Below, in pieces: positions 29,578 through 40,666 of a DNA stretch of 64,000 nucleotides. The translations under genes and the position numbers were made by a program. The notes beneath the pieces were generated by a model. That model worked only from the letters and a program-made list of their open reading frames with translations, did not search any database and had not been told where the DNA came from. The first letter of the stretch is position 1. The number at the start of each line of letters is the position of its first letter. The stretch is from Eutreptiella sp. 'Long Island Sound 2002' (lineage: Eukaryota; Euglenozoa; Euglenophyceae; Eutreptiales; Eutreptiaceae), in contig OZ038389.1 in the NCBI GenBank assembly GCA_964036045.1, positions 43,833,119 to 43,897,118 on the forward strand, in the 5' to 3' direction.

Positions 29578-29903
29578 GTGATGTTGGGCCTGAAGGGGCG
29601 CCTCAAGCCCATCTTTGTGGACGGATACGACTCGCCTGCAGTAAACAACGTCGACTGGACCGACGCTGCAGCGGCGGAGGATGGTCTCCAAGACGTCACG
29701 TTCTTAGTGGACCCTGGGGTGGTTAGCACGAGCCCGGCAGAGGTCAGCTCCGCGCGTGGCGCAACCGGGTGCGTCCTGGCGCTCCGCCTCGATGTGCCCA
29801 TAGCTGCACCTCAGACGCAGGAGCACCGACAGCTGCAGGCCATGCTGTCCGCCATTGAAGGCATGGGCACAGGGCAGGTCACGGACCGGCAGCTGGTGTA
29901 CAG
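29578..29903 (+). CDS. Exon of the ADP-ribosyltransferase-like gene (middle part)
   Basis: The exon has acceptor GCCTCCTGCAG and donor TACAG|GTCGTG. The frame reads VMLGLKGRLKPIFVDGYDSP and onward without stops. It ends after two bases (AG) of a codon, which the next exon (30,972) completes with G to give Arg, so the two join in phase as QLVY-R-PAEVGWLSQYPG. That phase match across a 1,068-bp intron is the main support. The sequence itself is not diagnostic; it may be an insertion within the transferase fold. Confidence 0.5.
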
Positions 29904-30971
29904 GTCGTGTCCTGTGCGGGTCTCCTCAGCCCTTCTGCCTCTACGGTCTTCGTTGTCCCCACTGCCCTCAACAAGCTTTATTTACCTCAATAGGCCTCTG
30001 CAATTCTTCACGGCCCCCCAGCTTTCAGCGACCCTCCACCCCCTCCACACACTACAGCCGCGCCCACCCCACCCCTCCACACTCCTCCATACCCCTCCAC
30101 ACCCATTCACCACCCCTTTACATCCGGTCACGCCTTCGGACGCGTTGGCATCCCTCCACACCCCTCCGCCCTCCTTCACACCGTCCACATCCTGCCACAG
30201 CCCTCCACACAAATGAGCACCCTTCCACAGCCCTCCACGACCCCCTTAGCCCCTCATTGGCCCTTAGCGAGGTGAGGGTTGTTGGCGGTTGTTCGACATT
30301 GTAGCACGATGGAGTTTGCGGGCAGGAGGTGCGGACGCCCCCCTCCGTGCGGACGGCTGTTGCCTGCCGCACCTGCCAAGAAGGGCATCTCGCCAAGGGC
30401 TTGCTTGAAGGTTCACAGGCACCAAACGTCTCGAAAATATGGACCCCCTTACCGCATACCCAGCCAGCCCTGCCCTGCAGTACTGGGTACCCCTGTCATA
30501 GTGCCTGGGCACCTTCCACACCCCTGACACCGCGCGCGCACGGGGTGTGTGCATGTGAATTATCTGGCGCACATTTCCTACAAGTTGTGGGACGTTTGCC
30601 ACATATTTGGGGATTGTCTGGCACTGTGCTCATTCTTGTCACTGGCCACATGCCGCAGGTAAAATGTCATCCTGTTTCTGGTGGTTTGGGCAAAGGCGGC
30701 GGTGGAGGTTTAGTGCTCGTCGACAACGGGGCCTGTGCAGAATGACAAGGGGCAGAGGGCCCTGGATGAAGGGGAGGTGTGATATATGGCTCTTGGGGGC
30801 AAAATGGGCAGGGGGATGCTTTCACTTTGGGAGGGGGTCTGCAACTTGGCTGACGGGCTGGAATGCTCGCAAGCCCTTCGCCCTCAACCGCCCCTCGACT
30901 AACCCAACTGACCCTCAGTGTCCTGGACCATCCGCCCCGGCTCTCGTTGACCGCCCACGCCCCACCCTCAG
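29904..30971. other. Probable intron with a degenerate CCCTCCACA-type tract
   Basis: From about 30,005 to 30,240 the sequence is a degenerate tract of CCCTCCACA-like units. The rest is unremarkable. It is bounded by the GTCGTG donor at 29,904 and a CACGCCCCACCCTCAG acceptor ending at 30,971. Confidence 0.45.
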
Positions 30972-31526
30972 GCCCGCGGAGGTGGGGTGGCTGTCGCAGT
31001 ACCCTGGCGACGAGGAGTGGCTGTGGCCGCCCGGCACCCTGATGCTGATGCTGCCCCCGGCCATGCGCCGGCCCCCTCCGGCCCGCGGCCCCCACGTGTA
31101 CGAGGTGGTGGCGTTCTACTTCCGCACCATCGGGGGCCTGCCCTTCGTGGCCGACGACGACGAGATCCGCAGGACCGAGGACTTCAAGCGCCTGCGCTCC
31201 GAGATCGTGAGCGGGATCTGTGTGGCGGACTCACTCGCGGTTTCTCTGGTGTTGAACCTCCACGAGCCCGGCGAGACCCCCCTGGCCGACCAGCACTTCC
31301 GGGATGCGTTTTACTTGTTTGATGCGGATGGGGACGGGTACGTGGACCTCACCACCGACATCACGCACAAACTGCGGCAGATGGTCGATGCCCTCGAGTG
31401 CTCGGTGGACGAGACCGCCCTGGCGAATGCCGTCACGTCCACGGTGCATAAGTGCGATCAGGAGCGGGTGTCGGAGGAGGTGTTCACAGCGGTGTTCCAG
31501 GACCCCTTCGTGCGAATGCAATGGAG
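30972..31526 (+). CDS. Exon with ADP-ribosyltransferase C-terminal motif and an EF-hand
   Basis: A GC-rich exon of about 185 codons starts after CCCACCCTCAG and ends at ATGGAG|GTGCGT. It opens with VGWLSQYPGDEEWLWPPGT. In the arginine-ART family the equivalent WLSQYPxExEVLFPP segment carries the catalytic E-x-E; here it reads D-E-E, so activity is uncertain. Near the C-terminal half FYLFDADGDGYVDLTT fits an EF-hand loop with Asp at positions 1, 3, 5 and 9 but Thr instead of Glu at 12, which would weaken calcium binding. The combination suggests a calcium-linked protein ADP-ribosyltransferase. Downstream exons are not resolved; a TCACAG acceptor at 31,641-31,646 is a candidate. Confidence 0.6.
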
Positions 31527-33155
31527 GTGCGTCACGAACTGAACCCCCGCTTCGAGCACCCCGTGTCCGGGTCGCACTACCCGTGGGGATGGGATTTGTT
31601 TGGAAATGACTGTGGTGCCAATGGCAATGTTGTGTCGCTATCACAGGCCACTGGTCTGTATGGAATCTTCGCAATTCGCACATGGCGGCCGATGGATCGT
31701 CCATTTGAGGGCGTTTGCGGTGTTGTGCAAGCCACAACGGTGAGCCGCATGCCCAGCAGCTGACAACGAGAGCCTTTTGTCGGTGTTTTTGCGGCAGCCG
31801 ACACTAAAATCTATCCAGGCGACCGCCTGATTACGCCACTCCAATATGTACAGAGATGTACCGCGGGCCTTGTGAAGCATTCGCCACGTGAATGATTGGC
31901 GTCCCCCAAAAGTGAGTGCAACCCTTTTCGGGTTAGAGTCTCAAGGGACAACGACTGTTTTGGAAGCAGCAGGGGTTCATTCGTGTGTGTGGGAGGGGGG
32001 AGGGGGCGGGGGCCTGCAATCGGGGGGCACGCGGTCAGGACATCGGTCATGTATGGGGCGGCTGCAGACTTCTTTCGGGCCGAGCCGCATCCCGTTTTGC
32101 GCGTTGGGTGTTCCGCATGGGGACGTGGGCCGACGCAGTGCAGTCAGGCATCAATATTTGCGCTGCACAACTTGAGGCACGGCCGCGGCTTTGCCAGTGG
32201 CCTAGCGAAAGCTGGATGGCTTTTGATATCTCCGTCTCCACACAGTTGGAGGCTTGAGGGCGTGCCGCTTTTCTACTGCTGCACCGCCACGCGCCTTCAG
32301 CCCGTAAAGCGGGAATGTGCCGTGGAAGTACACATTCCCAATGCGCGCGCGCACGCACAGCCACGGCACACGGAGGTGTAATGACCTACGCGCCGCTGTC
32401 CGGCCCCGGACGTTCTTAGCTCTCGCCGGCGGCAACGCCGCCTCGGCCACCGGTTGGACCACGCCATCCGCTCCAGTGGTTACGTCGCTATCAGAAATGA
32501 CGCAAATCGCTCAAAATTATGAGCGTGAAGAACGTCTCGAGCCGTCGAACGCCGCGCAGGTCATTCCACCTCCGTGTGCGGTCGCAATCTCGCCCCGAGG
32601 TGGGCCCTTGCACGGCGGTCGGCGCAGGGGCATGCGGGGCTGCAGGGCGCCGTAGGGGCAGCATGAGGTGTACATACCGCATGCACTTCGCCGTGCTGAG
32701 AGGGAGGGACGGGCGCCAGAAAACCCAAACATTGCTGCAGTGCGAGTGGGGCTGTAGAGAGGTAATGTATGTACATCAATCCCCCGAAACTCCCCATACT
32801 GTTGCCCTGAATTGGTGGTTTAGAGGTCTTGAACGAGTGTTTGCGAGCGGCGCGAGCAAATGCTCTTTTACGATTTTGTGCTACACACTGTCCCTTGCAG
32901 TTTGTCTTTTGCGTTGGGCAATAAGTCTAACGCCCATGCACCCGCCCCCACATCTATTGGAAGCAGCCTTTAGGCTGCACTGCTCGAATCCATATTCTGT
33001 ATATAAGGCACGGGTAAGACACTCACGAATCACAGACAGCTCCGAAGGTTTGATTTTGGGCAGGGTATTTGAGGTCAGAGTAGTTGATGTTGCTGGTTTC
33101 TGATTGAGGAAGTGGATGTGTATTTGTCCCATCATTTTGTTTGCAGTCAATTGCC
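31527..33155. other. Stretch with no confident gene
   Basis: It may hold the 3' end of the preceding gene: an open frame continues through 31,530-31,760. A GCGCGCGCACGCA motif lies near 32,343. Otherwise I see only short overlapping frames. A TTTGTTTGCAG acceptor at 33,136-33,146 leads into the next gene's start. Confidence 0.35.
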
Positions 33156-33847
33156 ATGGGTGCTGTGTGTAGCAGCAAGGCATCATCATCGACTGTGATC
33201 ATTGAGGAGCTCCATGCTGAAGGGAGCAGAAGGAGAGAGGAAGAAGCAATGTACCCTCAAAGTGGTCCTGGCCCATGCTTTTCTGGTGAGCCATAGAGAG
33301 TGCGCGCATCGTGCGCGCATTGCAAAGTTTTCGTATATTCGCTTACGTGGGCACTGCTTTTTGCCACATTGCAGGCTCAGAGGCACAGTGTTGTGGGAAG
33401 GTGCAGTGTGCTGGGGTGCCTGCAACTGCATCTTACCTTCTACCGCCAATTTCTGCGTGTTGATGTGTCCCTAATGGTCGTGAATGCTGTCCCTCAGCAT
33501 TCGGATTTACTATGGCTTTGTCCTGGGTCACCCCTGGTAGGCATGTTTTCTCCCATTGCATGAGTGTGGATGATCGAATTCGAGCCATTGTGTTGAGCTC
33601 TGCACCACAGCCCAGAGACTTTATGCGTCCGTCACCCAGAAGAACCAGGTTTAAAGCAACGATGCAGAAGGAACCTGGACTTCACATCAATCACCAGGAA
33701 GTGACAACAACCACCCAAGAAGTAACAGGAACCACCCACAAGCCTCTGGGGAACACCTGCCATAGTGGTTTTAAGATGGCCTCATCACCACATAAAATCT
33801 CCGGAAACATCGGAAAGGTGCTGCGCGGTGCAACAACACCCCCATAG
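33156..33847 (+). CDS. Small two-exon protein with N-myristoylation-type start (intron 33,286-33,497)
   Basis: Exon 1 begins at ATG 33,156, just after a 5'-UTR acceptor (TTTGTTTGCAG), and encodes MGAVCSSK..., the Met-Gly-x-x-Cys-Ser pattern of N-myristoylated and often palmitoylated membrane proteins. It ends at TCTG|GTGAGC. A 212-nt GT-AG intron leads to TCCCTCAG|CATTCGG, and the frame continues in phase as FGFTMALSWVTPGRHVF to a TAG ending at 33,847. The product would be about 160 residues, with a Lys/Arg- and Thr-rich second half and no recognised domain. The intron holds a copy of the GTGCGCGCATTGCAAA motif. The splice model is inferred. Confidence 0.4.
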
Positions 33848-35984
33848 GCAGCAATTACCTGCCCACTGGCCCCGAACCTGAACCTTGTCATTTTTGAAAT
33901 GGATTCGTTCTTGGATCCCCCACTCACCACGTTATGGTACACTGTTTTCCCCTTCTTCATGACCCTGGGCCAGGATCACCACTGCACAGTACTGAAACAG
34001 TGCTGCCCTCACCAATAACAGTGTGCTCTATTGTGCTGGTATTGTCTGTTGATTGCATGGGTGCTCGAAGCAGGAACGGTGCCCTGAGCCGTAGATCTGC
34101 TTCAACCCCTGCGACTACCCTTGACCCGGCGGGGCCCTCTCAAACGGATGCAGGAAGGCCCTGGTTTTGGCGCCATCCCCGACGCCCTTTCCAGCTGCTC
34201 GGGCCCGTTGCAGCTGGCCATTACCCGTGAAGCATTCAAGGGACTCCAAATAATGGTACGTTTCCTGAACACCAGCCCTTTCTTCAACCGGAGTTCATGG
34301 CTTTTGGACGTTTGGGGCATGTGCGGCAGCCGCCGTCGAAATCTGTTTGCCGAGGTCCCCACCTCTATAACTATGTCGGGGGTGGGGGGCATGGCACCTG
34401 CTTATATGCAGGAGGTGGGAGCTTCTTCCTCCTCAGGCAGCAGATGCCATAGTTCCCAGGCACACTTCCCACAGATAGTTTTCAGTGACTCACCATCGAC
34501 CACGGTCCATTCATTACAGATCCATGACTCAATGCACCAAGTCGTTTCAGAAGGGGGCTTCGAACACATTGGTGGGTGGCATGCCCATCCATGTCCATCA
34601 ACCATATGTCAATGTCTGCAAACTACTCATCATGTTCTAATCACAAAGCAACGTGTTTAGACGGCAGATTACATTGTACAAATGACAAACTGCTGTCTTC
34701 AAACTGCAGTAGCTGCTTGGTGAAGGTCAGTGTCTGCAGGCCATAGATCGATGTCTCCATGTCCATAGACTACATTGGCATTTTTTTGTGTAATATTTGC
34801 ATTGGGTACCTATTCCCTTTGTCCAAGCTATGCTTTTTCAGTACCAATTTTCGTGTCGCTATAGGCCACTTTTTATTTGTGGAATCTTCCCAATTGGTTG
34901 TACATAGACCGTCAATGCAAGTGCATTTGTGGTTGCTTGCCTGGTTTTTAAGCCATTTTAAGCTAGATTGTCACAGCTACCAAGCTTTATGACCAGCAAG
35001 ATGTGTTATTATGTTACGTACAAGCCACATTTTGTCTGTGCTGCAACCCTGTGGGGATTTTGATTTGGATTGGAATTTGAGCGTGCATCGGACAAGGCCG
35101 GCGGGGGCTTTAGTACAGGTATTCCCTGATGCACATATTACTAAGCTCCCACGGGGGAGGACGTGTATTAGATGAGCTTCGTCTCAGACAATGCCATTGT
35201 TCAAACAACACTAGGTGTTGTTTAGCCCGCGGTGCATCATAGATGGGGATGTTGTTCTATGTTGCGGCATAACGTGCTGTGCTGGACTGTGGGATTTGTT
35301 TGCTCTGCTTTCACCTGGGCTCCTTGAAGGTCTGTGGCACAGCGCCATTGCCCCAACTTGTGGTCGTGCTTGCGATGATTGCTGGTTCATGACTGCTGGT
35401 TCACGTGTGTGGCGGAGTCGTGTTCCAAGACGCGCCTTCCAAAAGATGCCGGGTTGTTTCTGGAACCATTTTTCCCTCGGCCGCTCTCTTTGGAAGGCAC
35501 GAGCGCTGCCTTCAGGGCCTTAGCAGAGGCATTCGCAGTTTTGTATGTGGAGCCTGGCTCTAGCTGGCCAGAGCCCTGCAGTTCTACAACGTCAATGCAC
35601 TGCCCCAGGCATCCGCTTGCCGCGAGCCCCCTCTCCATGGTGTCAGTCCTTTCAAATTGCTCATTGCCGCAGAGTGCAATGGCCGCAAAGGGCGCACGTC
35701 AGCCCCCCTGCACTGTGGATTCCTCCGACCACGAAAAGCACAATTTTGGTGAATCCCCTTTGCCCAATGGCCACATTATCCAACGGTTTGTGGCGTTGCC
35801 TGCGCCTTCCAGTATCCATCAGTGTGCGGCTTCTGCTGCTGATTTCCGTTCTGTTTGCGTGTGCAGTTTTTTGTTGTGAACGGTAAAAACGCGGGTGGCC
35901 GTCTCAATGGCGCCACACAGTTCACAACAAAGCACCCCGGGTCATGCACTGCACACACCCCGGCTTCATGAAGCAACAAATCTC

Positions 35985-36018
<34 letters not shown>

Positions 36019-37200
36019 GGGCAATTTATGGGGGCGTTATACATCCCCCCCCCCCCCTCTTGTCCTAACACAGGCTTGTCCAAACGCTGTGTTTCCGCAC
36101 TTTTGGGCTTTTTTTGAACCATCGTTTTGGCGATTCCAATCCAATAGAGAATGTGGTTTGTAGCTTTGTACAGGCTGCAAGAAGGGTCATTGTGGGTGTC
36201 AAAGTGTTTGTGTGGCTGTAATTCCACGTGTTCTTGTGTTCTGGGGTGTATGCTGGCCTGTTGGACACCCTTTCATTGTTGTGGAGGGGTAGGGGTGGCT
36301 GATGTTTGCAATGTGTGTTCTGTTGTACATGCCGCGTGGTAACACGGGCCTGTGCAAACACGGCAACCCCGTGTTTCCACATTTTTGAGCCCAGAACTAG
36401 AACCTGGCCACTGTTAGGACAAGGGGGGGGTACATTTTTTTACGAATCAGTAAAAGACTTCACACGTGCATGTGTTGCCTCTAGACCTGAGGATACAGCC
36501 AAGGGCTTCTATCCATAGCCCTTGCCTCTGCATGGCTGATAGGCCGGTGTAAACATGAACGGTGCAGCGGCACGCAGACCAATCAGCACCAATGCAGCAC
36601 AAACAGCATGAGAACAACACACACAAGCACAACCAGCGGCGCGACAGCGCACCAGCTGCACGGCCAGCAAACAAGCACCAAAACGGCACAACCAGCACCA
36701 CCACAACACAACGAACACCACTCCAACGCCATGCACAGGGTGGGATGGGGAGGGTGGGCTCGGCATAGCACTGTGTGAACAACATGTCTAAACAAACGTC
36801 TAAGAGGGAGTGTCAGTGCGCAAGGCGCGTGCACGGCATTTTTTTTGGCTACTTGTGATTCCTACCCCTGTTTTGGGGGTGGATTCTACCCCTCGGATGG
36901 TTGAGTGGGTGGATGGGTGGGTGGGATGGGGCAATTTGGGATGATTTCCCCTCGTGGATTTGCCCCTTTCCGGTTGGGGATATGGACCGGCCCCTTTCCC
37001 ATCGGGGATATGGACCGGCCCCTTTCCCTCACCTATTGTCCTCCTGTTCACCCAGTGTGATGCGTTTTACGGCTACAAGGTGCATCTATGTGTGTTGTGA
37101 AATAGGCATGCCGAGTTGGGCACATGGTGACACATTCAACGTGTCTGTTGTAGAGCATCACTTTCTGCCCCTCGTGTCCTCAGACCTCTTTTGCTATGTT
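33848..37200. other. Host DNA without a confident gene; (CT)n microsatellite at about 35,981-36,016
   Basis: A possible start exon lies at 34,057 (MGARSRNGALSRR, 57 codons), and an overlapping frame ends at an ATAATG|GTACGT donor near 34,255; neither is convincing. Frames at 35,215-35,880 are open but unlike any family. A (CT)n tract (about 35,981-36,016) and a run of 13 C (36,045-36,057) are clear. The rest is AT-richer intergenic-like sequence. Confidence 0.4.
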
Positions 37201-37578
37201 ATGGAGTTGAGCATTGGGGATAGGGTGGTCTACACTAGGTCTACTGGGCTTCGGGTACCCGCGAAGGTGGTTGGCCTTTTGCAAGATGGGCATGTGGAGT
37301 TGGAGTATGATCAAGGTGGTGTGCAAGCCATCTATCATCGATGCCCCACGGACTCCATCTCCTTTGGTATCCCCAATCTTGAGTCTCCACCACCATCCCC
37401 ATCAATTCCTGCAATTGACGTCCCTCTGAAAGTTCCTTTGGACCCCCATTCACGGTCGCTCCCCAACACAACTATCATCTCATTCCCCAACCCAAGGCTT
37501 CATTGGGTAATGGTGAACTTGGAGATTGAATCACTAGTTGAACCTCGTTTCAACTTTTGTTTGCACCTCCTTTCTTAG
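37201..37578 (+). CDS. Short protein with 'GDRVVYTRSTG' domain
   Basis: A 125-codon frame from ATG 37,201 begins MELSIGDRVVYTRSTG, continues VPAKVVGLLQDGHVELEYDQGG and DSISFGIP, then becomes Pro/Ser-rich. The first 60 residues have the alternating pattern of a small beta-barrel (Tudor/SH3-like). They resemble the product at 51,156, which has the same GxxVxYxRSTGxxVxA core. The family is not one I can name; recurrence in the window suggests a repeated or mobile gene. The tail (from 37,533) lies in a 63-bp sequence duplicated at 38,882. Confidence 0.45.
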   Translation: MELSIGDRVVYTRSTGLRVPAKVVGLLQDGHVELEYDQGGVQAIYHRCPTDSISFGIPNLESPPPSPSIPAIDVPLKVPLDPHSRSLPNTTIISFPNPRLHWVMVNLEIESLVEPRFNFCLHLLS

Positions 37579-37595
37579 GCAGTTTTTCTGTCTTT
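37533..37595 (+). repeat. 63-bp direct repeat, left copy
   Basis: ACTAGTTGAACCTCGTTTCA through TTTCTTAGGCAGTTTTTCTG is repeated essentially unchanged at 38,882-38,944. Both copies contain CACCTCCTTTCTTAG|G, a good splice-acceptor context. Confidence 0.85.
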
Positions 37596-37620
37596 TTAGG
37601 GGGACATATGACTCCCCACC

Positions 37621-38187
37621 ATGGGCCTTAGGGCAGGCAGCGGTTTGAGCGGCACTGACCTCCGGACCACCAGTTCTGATGGCAGCGGTTCGAGCAGCAT
37701 CGACCTCCAGACCACCAATTTTGGCAGCAGCGTTTTGAGTAGCGCTGGCCTCCAAGGCACCAATTTTGGCAGCAGCGGTTTGAGCAGCACAGACATCCAG
37801 ACCACCATTTCTGGCGGCAGCGGTACGAGCAGCACTGGCCTCCAGACCGCCAATTTTGGCAGCAGCGGTTTGAGCAGCACTGGCCTCCAGACCACCAGTT
37901 CTGGCGGCAGCGGTTTGAGCAGCACTGGCCTCCAGGCCACCAATTTTGGCAGCAGCGGTCTGAGCAGCGATGGCCTCCAGGCCACCATTCCTGGCGGCAG
38001 CGGTTCGAGCAGCTCTGGCCTCCAGGCCACCAATTTTGGCAGCAGCGGTTTGACCAGCACTGACCTCCAGACCACTAGTTATGGCGGCAGCGGTTTGAGC
38101 AGCGCTGGCTTCCAGACCACCAGTGCTGGCGGCCGCGGTTTGAGCAGCACTGGCCTCCAGGACACAGTCACGGCGGCAGCGGATTGA
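37621..38187 (+). repeat. 45-bp tandem repeat with coding potential (15-residue Gly/Ser repeats)
   Basis: About 12 copies of a 45-bp unit encode FGSSGLSSTGLQTTN-like 15-mers in the frame from ATG 37,621, which has a CCCACCATGG context and follows a CTTTCTTAG acceptor-like site. The period is a multiple of three, so the frame stays open for 188 codons; the opposite strand is open for the same reason. Alternating FGSSG/SGGSG blocks and conserved Leu-Gln spacing suggest protein-level repeats, perhaps a low-complexity extracellular or structural protein. A non-coding minisatellite is equally possible. Confidence 0.5.
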
Positions 38188-38881
38188 GCAGCGCTGGCCC
38201 CCAGACCACCAGTTCTGGCAGCTGATTGGCCTTGTTCTCCATGTTCGGCAACTCTGTGCGGGCCGTCGTGGCGGGTGAAGGCTCTGAGGACTGCAGAGGA
38301 GGTCGCCCTATTCGCTGCCCGGTGAGCCAAGGCCTTTGTGCCCAGGCGGAGGCAGACCGCCTGTCCCAAGGACCTGCCCGTAAGCTGAATATGGCCCCAG
38401 GTCCAGTCTTGCCAGGCCTGTGGACTATTACTGATAGGCTCATGAGTGGAGGCCGCCGGGTGCACTCCTGCTGAAGTGGGCAAAGAGCCCGGCGCGGCCC
38501 CTGCTTCCACTCCCCTTCAGCCGTTGGTCCCTGCCCATGAGCGCGGCGCCGTGTCTCGGGTAGACGCGGGACAGCTGTGCACGTTGGCGGGACCTGCGGT
38601 TGCTGGGGGGGGGGGGGGGTTCTGTGCAGTTTTCTTGTGCTCTGCTTGTGCAAACGGCAGTGGCGGCCCTAAGGCCCATGGGGAGTTTTCTGCGTTGGTT
38701 GGTGTCTCGGAGGGGGTTTAGAACTCAGTTTCCACCCCTCGGGTTCTCTGCTATGGCCAGCGGGTTCCTGATGGCACCAGTGCGTGGCTGGGGCCGGGGG
38801 GGGGGGGGGGCAGGGAGGGTGGCGGCGGAGAATGAATACCCAAGTTCTGTGCAGTGTTCTTGTGCTCCGCCTTTTGCAAAC
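38188..38881. other. Sequence between repeats, no gene recognised
   Basis: It holds two 15-nt G runs (38,605-38,619 and 38,796-38,810) and one copy plus a diverged copy of a ~43-bp repeat (CAAGTTCTGTGCAGTGTTCT...) at 38,838-38,881 and 38,619-38,654. Confidence 0.4.
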
Positions 38882-38944
38882 ACTAGTTGAACCTCGTTTC
38901 AACTTTTGTTTGCACCTCCTTTCTTAGGCAGTTTTTCTGTCTTT
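38882..38944 (+). repeat. 63-bp direct repeat, right copy
   Basis: This is the partner of 37,533-37,595. The 1.29 kb between the two copies holds the 45-bp repeats. The flanks outside the repeats are unrelated. Confidence 0.85.
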
Positions 38945-40243
38945 ACCCGCCCACCCACCCACGGCAGCCGCTCCTCTTCTGGGTTCGGCCATCCGCCCAC
39001 CGGACCCCAGCCAGGTCTAGTTTAGTTGGGGGGGGGGGGGGGGTTGCACCTGCACCCCGCCCTTCACGGGTTAAATGGTTGTTTGTGGTTGGGTCCAGCA
39101 TGATCACCGCCTCATGTGGCGGCAGTCTGACGTGCTGAGCGGGAGACCGATTCATCCCCGGGTTCTTGCGTTGGGTCAGTCTCGTCTGTTGACCGCTATG
39201 TGCTGGGACTGCGTCCGCGTTGCAGGCGGGCAGCCATGGCTCTCTTGGAGGGCGGGGTCAGCTTCTATCGCCGGCATTGGTACCGGCCTTGGTGATACTT
39301 TGTACTGCCGTCCCAAGTTCTGTGCAGTGTTCTTGTGCTCCGCCTTTTGCAAACTAGGAAAGTCATAATAAAAGTAGCGCACAGGGCGCGCGCAGGGCAT
39401 GCGTAGGGCAAACACTCCTCCTAAAACACCATGCACGCGTGCATGCAAGCATCATTGCCGGGTGTGGATGCAACATGGCCTGCCATTGTCCTCAAGGGGA
39501 GCTTCTTGGGGGGCACACTGTGTGAAAAGTAGGCTATTTTTGACATTTTGACGTTTTTCCCAATGGGCAAGGTTACCGCAATAACCATTGTGTTCCCATA
39601 TACAGGACAACCCAGATTCTTACTCAGTCCAACAACTCGGATAATGAGTTAAAACAAACTATATTTCCCACCATAAATGCTAGATTGCTGTCTAAATCTG
39701 CTGTTTTTGCGCCGTGGACGTAACTCCCCCTTTGGGGGGTGGTTTTCACGGTGGTCACGGGAAACCTAACTTACTATTGGGGTGTTGTGCTGAAGCATAG
39801 GGGTGTGCGCCACACATTTGTGGCCCATCACCTCATCACGCAGAAGGTTGCCATGCCTCAGTTTCTCTGTGGTAGGAAAGCAGCAGCAGTAGCAGCAGCA
39901 GCTGAACGATTTGCACCGCCACATGTGGTTGGTGATGAGGCCATGCAGCGCCTTGTACTCTGGTGGATGTCCAGCCACCCCATGGGGGCGCCTCAAGCGC
40001 AGTGCGCGCGCAGTGCAACTATTTGGGCGTCTGGCCGTACTAGAGACCCATACTTTGAGATACTAGGGGCCCCTAGGGGCATCATGGTGACCCCTAGCGG
40101 AGGTTGTGACTTCTGATTTTGTCCCCCTTTGTTTGGGTCCCCCTTTGTCAACAAGGTGCTTTGAGGAGGCTTGGTGGGCAAGTGTGCATCGTGTTCGTTC
40201 TTACTTGAATGGTGTTGTCACTGAAATTTGATGGGCGGAAAGA
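38945..40243. other. Host DNA with small repeats, no confident gene
   Basis: It holds a run of 16 G (39,028-39,043), a second copy of the ~43-bp repeat (39,312-39,354) and a GCGCAC...GCGCGCAGGGCA motif near 39,375-39,405. A frame at about 39,739-40,116 (TYYWGVVLKHRGVRHTF) lacks an ATG at its start and is interrupted by another GTGCGCGCGCAGTGCAA motif near 40,002. It may be a remnant of the PIF/Harbinger element to its right. Confidence 0.35.
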
Positions 40244-40666
40244 TTGTCGGAGTGGAATCACGTCCCACACTTTCCATATTTCGTGCTGCACTACCTGGAT
40301 AGCATGCCCATTGCATCCATAGGAGGCATCCTTTGCGATGTTTTGTTTAATCCTAAATACGCCGGGTGCGTATACAAAGTTACGGTTGCCATTGACAGCT
40401 TGGGCAACATCGTTTGGATTTGTCCGTTGGCCCCGGGGACATCGGCGGATGTTCTCATTTGGGATCTCGAGGGGCTCAAAAGGGTGAAGGGACATTATAT
40501 GGATTATGAGATTGGCTCCATGGATGGTGCCTACAAGGGGCGCCTCCATGTGGCATGGCCATTTATCGGTCGAAAGACGTTGACCGAGTGGCAAAAGGAG
40601 TACAATGATGTTCATGGCTTCTACAGGGCACGCATTGAGCACTTGTTTGGGGGGAACATAGTCTAA
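40244..40666 (+). pseudogene. PIF/Harbinger-type transposase fragment, inactive
   Basis: The 140-codon frame carries the DDE core of this DNA-transposon family: VTVAIDSLGNIVWICPLAPGTSADVLIW (equivalent to the PGSxHDxxVF block with the second Asp), then DGAYKG, PFIGRKTLT and YRARIEHLFG (third acidic residue). The position of the first catalytic Asp, normally IDGT, reads IGGI, so the active site is probably dead. The N-terminal half is missing and the frame ends just after IEHLFGGNIV. A GCGCGCAGTGCGCGCGCAGT motif begins within 10 bp of the stop. No terminal inverted repeats or target duplication were identified. Confidence 0.7.

Noticed and set aside
31647-31740. Next exon of the ADP-ribosyltransferase-like gene
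   Set aside because: The borders look good, but joined in phase to 31,526 it reaches a stop at its proposed donor; an alternative open frame through the intron is as plausible.
39739-40116. Stand-alone gene (TYYWGVVLKHRGVRHTF frame)
   Set aside because: No ATG at its start, a GC-rich motif interrupts it, and there is no domain. Better read as a possible transposon remnant.
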